64,000 nucleotides of DNA from positions 32,514,501 to 32,578,500 of the forward strand of contig CM065384.1 in the NCBI GenBank assembly GCA_033060915.1, read 5' to 3'. A model generated the notes under the pieces. That model was given only the letters and a program-made list of their open reading frames with translations, was not told where the DNA came from and searched no databases. Position numbers and translations under genes: made by a program. Shown one piece after another: positions 37,364-46,549 of this stretch. Positions within the stretch are counted from its first letter, which is position 1. Each line of letters opens with the position of its first letter. This stretch comes from Euryodendron excelsum. Taxonomy: Eukaryota > Streptophyta > Magnoliopsida > Ericales > Pentaphylacaceae.

Positions 37364-39066
37364 TGTTGAGTCAATGCCTTGATTTTGATGATAACAAAAC
37401 ATGGTTAAATGATCTAATAATTCTACTTAGTGTGCAGATGAATTATTAATTAGATCTTGACTTGAAGCTTATCATAATAGAGGATTTATGATGAAAAGCA
37501 TGATGAAGTGATGTATTTTACAAAGGTGATATTATAAGAAGAAAAAGAAATTTCAAGTTGATGAAAATCCTAGATTGAAGATTGATAAGCATGAAAGAAT
37601 AGCATATTCAACAATGGTGATTTTATAAGGGAATGAAGATGATGGATATCAAAGAAGAAGAATGAAAATGATCAAAGTCTTGATTTAAAAGATTGAAGAC
37701 TTTGAGTACTTGAAGACATCTTGCAAGAATGGAAAAAGAAGAGACCAACTCAAAAACATGAAAGCTTTCTTGAGTTGTTGAAGTCCATGGAGAAGCCATG
37801 TTGATTGAAGAAATAAAGATTCTCAGTCATGGAAGCTCTCTTGTAGATATTGAAGAAGACTTGAATCAATGGATGAAGCTATGATAATGGAAGAGCTCTA
37901 CAAGTGATGAAAATGAAGAAAATTCATCTTGAATGGATTGAAGATGTTCTTGGAGTCATCTAATCTTGAAGAAGTGTTTGCAAGCTTTAAAAAGCCTATT
38001 TAGATGATCCTTGAAGAGATTGGAAGCTTTGAAAAAGAATGAAGAAAAGTTGCAAAAATATGGGTTTTTGTAAAAAGAGTCGACCCCTCAAGCAAAAAGA
38101 GCCGACTCATTCGAATAGAGCCTTGGAATTCTGCTGGAAGCTTAAAAGAGTCGACTCCTGGCCAAAAAGAGTCGACTCATTGCAACAGAGAACAAACAAT
38201 TCTGCAGACTGCTGAAAAGAGTCGACTCCTGGGACAAAAGAGTCGACTCATTTGGACAGAAACTTGAAAAATCTGCTGAAATGCAAAAAGAGTCGACTCA
38301 TTGTGAAAAGAGTCGACCCCTAGACCGTAACGGCTAGTTTTCTGACAGACGGTATGGGCAAAACTTCAACCAAAGCTTCTCCCATACTTCTCCAACGGCT
38401 AGAATCGATCCATACCTATATATATGAGATACATACAGCTTCAAACAAGAAGAGAAGAGCAATCATACCATTCATATCAAGTGCTTGAAGCTGAAAATCA
38501 CCTGTACCTAACTGCCATATATTTTTGCTGAGTGTTTTAAGTTATCCATTGAGTTGTGTTCATTTGTATACTCACTAGGAGAGTCACTCTTTGTATAATC
38601 TTCATTCATTCTTGTTTGGGTGGGTTTGTAACCTTGTAAGTTTAAGTGTTCTTGGGAAAAACACTTGTAAGTTTAAGAGAAGCTTGGACAAAATCTCTTG
38701 GGTTTTGAAAGCTTGGGAAGAAGCTTTTGTAAAGAGTGAGCTGGGCACTCGTGGCACAACCAGCAGCTGTGTAAGGAGTATTACATAGTAGAATTCCTTC
38801 GAAAGGATCGAAGAAGAGAGGACGTAGGCAAGGTTGGCCGAACCTCTATAAATCTGGTGCACTTCTTTTCTGCCTCTGTTTTGTTTAATTGCTCACTATA
38901 CATGTTTGCATAAATATATATATTGACATACACTCCACTTGCTTGATATATATATTTCGATTAATTGTTGTTAAAATACATAAACAAGTTTTAGTTGAAA
39001 TTCTTGTTAAAAAATTCTATAAAACCCAATTCACCCCCCCTCTTGGGTTGCCTACTTGGGCCAACA
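37364..39066 (+). mobile_element. E2: solo LTR, 1703 bp, same family as E1
   Basis: Begins TGTTGAGTCAATGCC, ends TGGGCCAACA, with TSD TCTAT (37359-37363 and 39067-39071). It shares with E1 the TTTTGATGATAAC block near the start, TCTACTTAGTGTGCAGA, AACGGCTA(G/C)TTTTCT before the TATA box (38417-38425), and the CCCCCCCTCTTGGGTTGCC end. No coding region. The insertion point is in the loop of a U3 hairpin of the giant LTR. Confidence 0.8.
38082..38330. repeat. E2 U3 repeats with GTCGACTC
   Basis: Eight AGAGTCGAC(T/C)CC or AGAGTCGACTCATT copies (one GCCGACTC) in about 230 bp, arranged in pairs 15-20 bp apart with about 69 bp between pairs, ending about 90 bp upstream of the TATA box. Confidence 0.85.
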
Positions 39067-39755
39067 TCTATCACTCTGACGGCGGTCCCATGATATAGAG
39101 ATTTGTTGGTAATTCCCTATATCGACCTGTTTGCCAGTGTTTCCGCCACTCTGACAGTTGCAATATTTATGAGTATTTCTGTTACTCTAACGGGTCACGA
39201 TCATTCTGAAGACTGCTTGATCTCAAGAAGTTGCTAGGTAGACTTAGTGCCTGAGGAATCAACTTTCTCGGAAGGTGTACCGAAACGAAAATTTCTTCAT
39301 TGGCGGGCTAACAGGCGCCAAAGGTGGACCGTTCTAACATCTCAGAGACTTGGGGTCTCATCTCGGTTGACGGGTTTAAAGGGACTTACCGTTTCGAAGA
39401 GTTCTCTCGGAAACGTGCCGGACAAGATGGACTTACCATATTGAGGAATCAACTATCTCGAAAGGTGTGCCGAAGCGAATTTGGAATTGGAATTGGAATG
39501 GATTGAAATTGGATTTAAAAAGGGGACTTACCGTCTTCGAAAAGACGTGCCCTTTGGAACTGGACCAAACAACGCCCCCAAGAGCATTTTGGTCAATTTG
39601 CCTCTATTTGGGGCCAAAGAGCCCGCGAAGCGATTGATTGACCGGATTAAACTTGGAAAGCTGATTTAAATTGGAATATGTCCATATTGACTTGAACTCA
39701 AGTCTGGATGGACTGGAGACAACTGAGCAGGCAAAAATAGGGTACTTACACCAAC

Positions 39756-40123
39756 GAAGGCCAAGATTTTTAAAATAAAAACCAAGTATTTAACTTATTC
39801 ATGCCTAGGTTTGGCAAGTTGGCTCAAGAATGGGCAAGACATAAAAAAAACTTAGTAAAAAACTATGTCTTCCTCATAAAGAATAATTTGGCTCAAAAAG
39901 AAAGGTCATAACTAGAAACTAGACTCACTCATATCAAGTACAATAACCTGCAAAAACATGACAGGAAAAACCTGAGTCAAAATACTTAGCTTAAGTAAAA
40001 AGAAGCACAAAAACAGAGATGATCAAAAAACTTCTTATATAAATAAATAAAGTACAGACTATAGCTGTCTTACCCACATGCATAATTACAAGAAAGAAAG
40101 CAAAAGCACAAAGAAGGGGAAAG
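39756..40123. other. Element A, rest of tandem-repeat zone, no gene
   Basis: End of the interrupted 60-bp unit, then AT-rich sequence up to the 3' end of the antisense ORF. No other signal seen. Confidence 0.5.
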
Positions 40124-42380
40124 CTATGAAGATGGGTCAGCAGTGAGGTTAATCTCTGCAGAAGGTAGTTCAGCAGCAAGGTTAGTCTCAGCAGAAGGCA
40201 GGTCGGCAGCAAGTTTCATCTCTGTGGAAGGCAAATCAACAGCATGGTTGTTTTCAGCTGACTTGACTTCAAGAGGAGCCTCTTCTTCTTCCTCTTCATT
40301 AGCCTTAGCATCAGATCCCAAGTCAGCTTCACCTTAGGTAGGTATCTCCGTCCAGATAAGAGAAGACTTGTCTAGGGCTGCCTTCCAGCCTTTCCGTAAG
40401 AGTTGCTCGCAGATTTGCTTGACTTGTCTTTCATAGAAGTCTTCGGCATCCTCATAACCCTTTGTATATTGGGCTTGTGACTCCGCTTCAACATTTCTAG
40501 ATTCATCGTGGCTTCCACCAAGCTTGTCTTCATCTCAAATATCGACTTCTCAGCTTTGACAAGCTGAACCCTCAGAGCAACAGCTTCAGTTGTCACCACA
40601 CTGAAATCTTCTTCTTTCTGTTTAAAGTACGCTTAAGTTTAGGATGACTTGATTGTTCTTCAGCACCGTCTCCAGAGTCTGAGCATCTCGATCTCAGTCA
40701 TGGAAGTGATTCTTCAATTTGCTGTGTTTTTTTAGTAAGCTCTTATGCCGATCTTGCAAGCTACAAAAGCGCTACATGACCTCTAAGCTCTGAATCGCTC
40801 CTTGATTAGAACAAACAGAAGAAGACATCATTAAAAAGCCCGTAAGGAATCAACCAAAAAAAGTAAAGAGAAAATGCCTTACCACCATCGATGGGTGATT
40901 TACTCCCATCAAGAGGTCTTTGGTGGCTGTGTCACTTAGTTCCTTAATATCGTCAGGTGGCACAATGGCTTGGAGAGCCCCAACAACAACATTAGCACTG
41001 AGGAGGACAGAATCCTGAGAAGTCAAAGCATAACCACAAATCTTTGGCCACACCACAGACTCCTCAGTCCCTAGCCTTTCCTCATTGCCCTCGTCTTCCT
41101 GTTCGAGGCACACTATCTTCTGTAAAGCACCCTCGGCCTTTCTCCTTTTCTTTGCCTTTTGAGGCATTATGGGCTAAACTAGATCGGCCACGGTGGGAGC
41201 AGTAGGGAACGTGATGGCAAGAGGTGTCATAGAGGAAGAAGCACCAGTGGCAGAGGCAATGGCAGCAACAGTAGATGTGGCGGTGGATGCAATCGCTCCA
41301 TCCCCCTTTCTCTTTTTTGGACTACTCTTCCTAAGGATAGCCGCCAAATTGCAGGGTTATAAATGCTCCATGCCACCTTCAATAGCAGGAAGTTGCAGTA
41401 GGACCATTAGAAAGTCTTTGAGTTGGTGCTGGCCTCCTACCACATCTTGGGCGGCAATCTCATCAGTCGGTACTTTGTTAGTCGCCAAAAAGGACTGGTA
41501 TCGGATCAGGTAACCTAGATGTGTGTAAGCAGCCCGTCCAATTCCTCTCAACTAGCCCTGCCCTTATATGCCCAGCCTTGGTCAAAAGAGACGATATCAA
41601 CACCAACTTGCTCAATGTCTTTGTCTCTGACTCCGAAATCAACTTGAAAAGCAATAACAGGATGTTAAAATCAGCAAAGACAGGTGCAAGCAAAGATAAA
41701 AGAAAAGAAAAACTTGTTAGGGGAGGTGGATTTCCACCTATTGTCTTCAGGACTTTAGGGCATCTCATTATTGGGAGAACCTCCTTTGGGATATTCCTAA
41801 ACTCCCATGGCCTGCTTACTCTCACAATAACGTCATCGATCCCCTTTCTTGAACTGGGGAGGAACTGGGCTAACTCTCTCAGCGCACTCCTAACCCGAAA
41901 ATGGTACCTTTTTCGGTCCGACTTAGTGTCACTCAACTCTATAGCTGAACAGTAGTAATCAAACACGTAGAAGACTAAGTTTTGGTTTAGGCGCTTATTC
42001 AACTCAATCTTTTCCATGACTATCCTATAAGAATTGGGTTAGAGTTAGATGGGAGCGATCTCATAGTGATTCAGGACTATGGTAAGGAAAGGGTGAACTG
42101 GGAACCTACCATCTACAATGGCGATTAAAGGGAATGGAGTCCCTTCCTCATTCTCAAACCAGTGGTCATCCTTAGGCTCGATTAATCTAAGCTCTACCCA
42201 TTTAGGGAAGTCATACCTACGTTTGAAGGCTGCAATGGCAGCTAGACTATCTAGCATATTCCTAAGCTTGTTTGCTATAAAAGACAAACAGGGGATCCTG
42301 CAATTTAGGATAAGGAGAAAAAAGAGAAGAACAAACAAGAGAGACTTATAAAGAGTTTTGTCTCTTTGTATGATGAGCAA
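40124..42380 (-). pseudogene. Element A antisense ORF, Transposase_28-like, decayed
   Basis: Minus-strand frames in order: MLDSLAAIAAFKRRYDFP, FPLIAIVDGRFPVHPFL, then after two in-frame TAA codons (42027-42047) PNSYRIV-MEKIELNKRLN and GIDDVIVRVSRPWEFRNIP. This is the 'putative gypsy-type transposon' domain (Transposase_28) found in antisense ORFs of Tat elements, and it aligns along its length with the element C product. A likely intron starts near 41743. Later pieces are a Lys/Glu-rich linker (41167-40850), a coiled-coil stretch (40599-40372) and an acidic EEEEEE run followed by four 10-residue LPSAE repeats (40300-40130). The ATG used in element C is ATA here. The cellular role of these proteins is unknown. 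Confidence 0.72.
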
Positions 42381-42588
42381 TGCAGAGTATCTGAAGTATC
42401 AGTGTTTAATTGTTTTGACTAAAGAGGCAAACCCTTCGTCTGCAAAAAAACGTGAAACGATGATAGCGAAATCGGGCTTCCCAACAATCACCTCTCATTA
42501 AATAGCACTCGATGGCTGCACCAAGCGTGTGCCACATGCCTACAGCTGTGTGACACTAGCTCCAGCCTCTTTCCAAAGGGCACTAGGG

Positions 42589-42601
42589 CTGGGGGGGCAA
42601 T
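42589..42601 (+). other. Element A polypurine tract
   Basis: GCTGGGGGGGCAAT directly before the 3' LTR; element C has GGCTGGGGGAGCAAT at the same place on the minus strand. Confidence 0.6.
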
Positions 42602-43096
42602 TGTGGGTCAAAATAACCAAGCCTAAATACAATAGGTCGGGCCCATCTAAGAATAGGTTACCGACATGGGCTAAGGGAAGCCCAAACTCACTAATGCCTA
42701 GATGGTGGTCCTAACAGTGGTAATTACAGCTCAGATCCAGCAAGGACTAAGTCAGTCTAGCATACGCAAATCCATTCCTAAAAGGACTAGGACACTAAAT
42801 AATATCTAAAAGTGATTGACTCCTAGGAGAAGATAAAGTACAATTCCATATGGGATTATGGCATTTCGAAGCCTATAAATAACCCATACCACTAAGGTAC
42901 AAGGTACAATCATTAGAGCCAAAGCTAGAGTATTTTGTTCAATTCATTGTGATTAAGTTTGCTAACTTAATCATTGGAATGTCATCGATCCGAAGAGGAT
43001 TGACACATTCTCACCGTCTTCTTCTCTTGCAAATTATTCATGCTCGTCAATTTGATTCGTGAGTTCAACTAAGCCTTCCCAAAAATCCCACCTACA
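42602..43096 (+). repeat. Element A 3' LTR
   Basis: Starts TGTGGGTCAAAATAA, ends CCACCTACA; TATA box at 42874-42881. Same length as the 5' LTR, followed by the TSD CCACC. Confidence 0.9.
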
Positions 43097-43101
43097 CCAC
43101 C

Positions 43102-44083
43102 CTTCCGCCATGTGTTGAAATGTATCGAAGTCCTTTTCACGCACAAGGACCTAAAATTCAGTATTACATCTTTTTTATTTTTGGCAAAGAAAAGAACTTA
43201 ATTCATAGAAGAAAACTACAACAAGATAGAGCAGAAAGAAAAAACAGAGAGAAGACAGGCATAAGCGCTATATGGCTAGAAAATGATCAAGACAACTCCA
43301 CAATTCACACAACTTGCTACCTAGCTAGGAAACCATGTAACTAGTACGTAAAGCACCATCAACGTAACATACAATATTAACCGTGCAAATATGCAATACA
43401 AATAACATATGGGCTATTATAATTTTGAATTCTCATTCATGTTTGACCTATTATAGATAGTGGCGGATCTATGATTTTGGTTGATGGGAGGCTAAGGTAA
43501 AAAAAAAAATTTGAAAGGAGGGCGGGTTTTGGTTGACGGGAGGCTAAGGTAAAAAAACAAATTTTGAAATGAGGACTAAGGTAAAATTTCTTACGCTTTA
43601 AGGGGACAATACACTATAATTTATCTTAACTATTCAAAAATTGATTAGAACTAAAGAGGATTTAAAAACTTTGGAGGGCCTTATAGGTCAATGAATAAGC
43701 ATTTTATAGGTTACAGCCTTAAAGCCTATAAACAGGCCCATATATCTGGCCTTTGGAGAACATACACATCCATCTATACAAACCACTCTCATACTTTGTT
43801 CTTTACCCTCTTTATTCCTTTACTCATTTTCACTACTTTTTATACTAGCTTTTTAAGACAACGGCGACATAGAGGGTTGTTTATCTTCTACTTAATGTGA
43901 TGCCAAAAGAGAGCGGCTGTGTGCATTTGGATTGAATCTTGACGTCGTCGTTGACTGCCATCAACTTCATGTAGAGAGGCATAATTGCTGAGTGATTCCG
44001 AGCCTCAAAATCTAACAGGTTAGGTTGTTTCTTGAGATAATTATATTTTACCTTCTTTTGGTTTGAGCCAAAATCAGATGACC
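43102..44083. other. Intergenic DNA, no gene recognised
   Basis: Short frames only. Around 43453-43610 a GTGGCGGATCTATGATTTTGG segment and GGTAAAATTTCTTACGCTT resemble 52140-52260, so both are probably remnants of one dispersed repeat. A GGAGGCTAAGGTAAAAAA unit is repeated twice near 43487 and 43540. Confidence 0.45.
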
Positions 44084-44091
44084 CCTTTGTG

Positions 44092-44436
44092 TTTAAAATT
44101 GAATACATAACCCTCTGTGATTTGAACTTATCTACAAAATGGTTGAAAACCATTAGATTTAACGAAAATTTTGTTATAGTACTATTTTTGTCATTTTATC
44201 TCTCCAAATTAGTACATCAAAAAGACGATTTGGCTCTTTAATGCTTAAATAAAGGGTTGTCTTTCGAGATTTTTTTTCTATTATTTTACCAAATCATTTT
44301 TTTGATATTCTAATTTGGAGATATAAAATAACAAAAATACCTCTATGATAGAATTTTTGTTAAATCTAATGATTTTCATGTATTTTGCAAATAATTCCAA
44401 ATCACATAGGAGTCATGTATTCACTTTTGCAAATAA
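44092..44436. mobile_element. MITE with long inverted repeats, 345 bp
   Basis: The two halves are inverted copies of about 115-150 bp: TTAGATTTAACGAAAATTTT on the left is matched inversely by AAAATTTTTGTTAAATCTAA-like sequence on the right, around a short AT-rich centre. An 8-bp CCCTTTGT lies at both ends (44084-44091 and 44437-44444). Superfamily not certain; an 8-9-bp duplication fits hAT or Mutator-like. Confidence 0.65.
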
Positions 44437-44608
44437 CCCTTTGTTTCTTTCTTCATTTTGTTCTATATGTATTGCGTGCAATATTTTATTTGGTTATTTT
44501 TTTCATAAATTAGTGGTAGAATTTGTATGTTTTATTATTTCTAGTTTTACATATATTTTTGTTGTTAGATTAACATAACAAACTAAAATAACAATATAAA
44601 TAGTTTTT

Positions 44609-45148
44609 GGCTTAATTACACTTTGCGTCTTTGTGCTTTACACCGAATTTTACTTCAAGACTTGTACTTTCTATTGTAATAATTAAACCCATATACTTTT
44701 AATTCGTTGAAATGTCATCTTCTTGTAAGTATTCATTTGTACATTGACGGCCAAAAGCCCTTTGCGTCTCATGTGTCCTTATTTCAAGGATAAAAATATA
44801 TTTTCACACAATTTTGGTTCTCAAACGTCCCCATCTCTCAAAGTTATCAAAAATCAAATCATTCTATGTATAAAGCAAAATTAGGATACAAAATGCACCC
44901 CAATCATTTCACATGAGGGAGGGTTAAGGATGTTTGAAAGCTAAAATGGTGAAAAAATACGTTTTTACCCTTAAAATGATCACGTGAGATACATAGGACT
45001 TTTGGCCGTCAATTATATAAGTGAAAGCCTACAAAATGATAATATTGCAATGAATTAAAAGTATAAGAACTTAATTATTACAATTGAAAGTATAAGTCCT
45101 TAAATAAAATTTAATGTAAAACATAAGAGTACAAACTGTAATTTATCC
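44609..45148. mobile_element. Mutator-like MITE, 540 bp
   Basis: Left end GGCTTAATTACACTTTG, right end (inverted) GGATAAATTACAGTTTG. The inverted repeats extend over 110 bp. Flanking 9-bp repeats ATAGTTTTT (44600-44608) and ATAGTTCTT (45149-45157) differ at one base. A 9-bp target duplication indicates a Mutator-like origin. No transposase inside. A diverged fragment of the right end follows at about 45171-45257. Confidence 0.75.
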
Positions 45149-45291
45149 ATAGTTCTTCAAACAAAATAGAAGTAATTATTATAATTAAAAGTATAGTTCC
45201 TCTAAGTGAAATTCAATATAAAGCATACAGTTACAAAGTATAATATATCCATATATATCTCTTACAAGTGTGCAAAGCATAAGATATCCAC

Positions 45292-45601
45292 ATATATATA
45301 TATATATATAAATACTAGTTGGAAATCTCCACACACACACACACATAAAAGGTGCCATATTCATTCCGAAGCATTAAAAAAAAACAAAAAAAAAATGGTG
45401 CCATATGCCTGCTATATATATATAGGCGCCATTGACTAGTTGCAGCATCTTCCATTAAAGAAGCTATATATATATATATATATATAGAAGGTGCCATATT
45501 TATTCCGAAGCATTAAAAAAAAAAAAAAAAGAAGGTGCCATATGCCTGCTATAGGCTATATAGGCGCCATTGAGTAGTTGCAGCATCTTCCATTAAAGAT
45601 G
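45292..45601. repeat. Imperfect tandem duplication of about 140 bp with AT runs
   Basis: GGTGCCATAT(T/A)...CCGAAGCATTAAAA, TGGTGCCATATGCCTGCTAT, GGCGCCATTGA and TTGCAGCATCTTCCATTAAAG occur in the same order at 45347-45465 and 45491-45601, separated by AT microsatellites (45292-45310, 45465-45487). It lies just downstream of the EF-hand gene. Confidence 0.8.
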
Positions 45602-45771
45602 CTCGCAACATGGCTTTGACAAACTGCCAATGTCTCCAAGTGATATACTACTACAAACATGAAGAATGGGAGAGTATTGCTATTGTCATGACGCTCTCTT
45701 CCAACAATATATTGCTTTTGCTGATCAAAAAAAAAAAATCTCTTCCAACAATGTCCAAGAGGAACTCGCCT

Positions 45772-46383
45772 CTACCAAGAGCTTTTTTCCAAAAGTTTCA
45801 CGAACTCACTGAAATCGATCCGCCCATCTCTATTATCATCAAAGGCTGCGATCATCTTCTGACAATCCACTGTCAAAACTTCCGTAAAACCCAACGAACA
45901 AAGGACTTTCTCTAGCTCATTTGCATCAATGAACCCATCAGAGTTCTCATCAAACACATCAAAAGCTTCCTTTACGTCCTCCAGGCCCAGCTCCTTCTCC
46001 TCCAACAAAGCTGCTATTTCCTCCGAGCCTAGTCTCTCTTGAAGCTCGTCACCATTTGGGTCGCAAAAGATTCCTAGCTTCTCCATCACCATTTCCACTT
46101 CTCCTCTCAACAACTTGTTATCTACATTACCGTTATCATGGCAAGGTTTCGAGGAGGTTGGAACATTGGCAGTAATGTTGTTGTTGCTGTCGGCCTTGAC
46201 CTTCCATGTGCAGAAGAGGAAGTGAAGAATGGTTTGGAGTGATCTCCAAATCCACGAAGAGAAGTCATGAAGCTTGATGAGCCAACGTAGAAGTGCTGTA
46301 CACAATGAGACGATGCATATGAGTGAGAAAGAGCAATCTGACCTATTTTCCAGCAATATTATGACAGCAATGGACTTCTCCAT
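45772..46383 (-). CDS. Calmodulin-like Ca2+-binding protein (CML45/46/47-like), 203 aa
   Basis: Intronless, complete frame from ATG at 46383-46381 to TAG at 45774-45772. Two canonical EF-hands lie in the C-terminal third. The first is KEAFDVFDENSDGFIDANEL (loop DENSDGFIDANE, about residues 138-149). The second has loop DDNRDGRIDFSE (about 176-187), with Asp/Asn at positions 1, 3 and 5, Gly at 6 and Glu at 12, so both should bind calcium. Residues about 18-36 (SLICIVSLCTALLRWLIKL) are hydrophobic and could anchor the protein in a membrane; a polar linker follows. This layout fits the plant CML45/46/47 group, thought to act as Ca2+ sensors. The frame stays open upstream to 46713, but that part lies in the GA-repeat leader and has no homology, so I chose the inner ATG. 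The only intact host gene seen here. Confidence 0.9.
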   Translation of the reverse strand: MEKSIAVIILLENRSDCSFSLICIVSLCTALLRWLIKLHDFSSWIWRSLQTILHFLFCTWKVKADSNNNITANVPTSSKPCHDNGNVDNKLLRGEVEMVMEKLGIFCDPNGDELQERLGSEEIAALLEEKELGLEDVKEAFDVFDENSDGFIDANELEKVLCSLGFTEVLTVDCQKMIAAFDDNRDGRIDFSEFVKLLEKSSW

Positions 46384-46385
46384 TG

Positions 46386-46388
<3 letters not shown>

Positions 46389-46423
<35 letters not shown>
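46389..46423. repeat. GA microsatellite in the 5' leader of the EF-hand gene
   Basis: About 17 GA units starting 6 bp upstream of the ATG (CT on the coding strand). CT-rich leaders are common near plant transcription starts. Confidence 0.9.
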
Positions 46424-46425
<2 letters not shown>

Positions 46426-46513
46426 ATTAGATATGTGTTTAAACACGTATGGGTTACTACGGATGTAAACACATTCACATCTATATGTGGATATAGACAT
46501 ACGTGTACATACA

Positions 46514-46522
46514 TATATATAA
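46514..46522 (-). promoter_or_regulatory. Likely TATA box of the EF-hand gene
   Basis: TTATATATA on the minus strand, about 130 bp upstream of the ATG, leaving room for a leader of about 100 bp that holds the CT repeat. Position and form only; no transcript data. Confidence 0.45.
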
Positions 46523-46549
46523 GTGCAGAGTGAGTGCCTGTTGGTAGCA

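Larger units (their letters stand above)
31313..39750 (-). mobile_element. Giant LTR family, copy 3: solo LTR carrying two later insertions
   Basis: Starts TGTCGCGCCC, ends GGTACTTACA, with exact TSD CCAAC (31308-31312 and 39751-39755). E1 and E2 are inserted in it; without them it is about 4.60 kb, shorter than the other copies, largely because the U3 minisatellites are short here. Sense is minus (TATA 36452-36459). Inserted in the element A tandem repeat. Confidence 0.85.
13755..43096 (+). mobile_element. Element A: Tat-lineage Ty3/gypsy LTR retrotransposon with nested insertions
   Basis: Both LTRs are 495 bp, and the 5-bp repeat CCACC flanks the element exactly (13750-13754 and 43097-43101). 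After the 5' LTR comes a primer-binding site, then gag, protease, reverse transcriptase, a first and a second RNase H, and integrase in gypsy order. A 60-bp tandem array and an antisense ORF precede the polypurine tract. The double RNase H plus antisense ORF are marks of the Tat lineage. Removing element B and giant LTR copy 3 leaves about 9.97 kb, normal for Tat. The LTRs differ at roughly one base in six to eight over their first 140 bp, and all ORFs are broken, so it is old. Confidence 0.88.

Noticed and set aside
33879..39066. E1 and E2 as the two LTRs of one retrotransposon
   Set aside because: Each has its own exact 5-bp TSD and the DNA between them (36008-37358) is giant LTR sequence, so they are separate solo LTRs.
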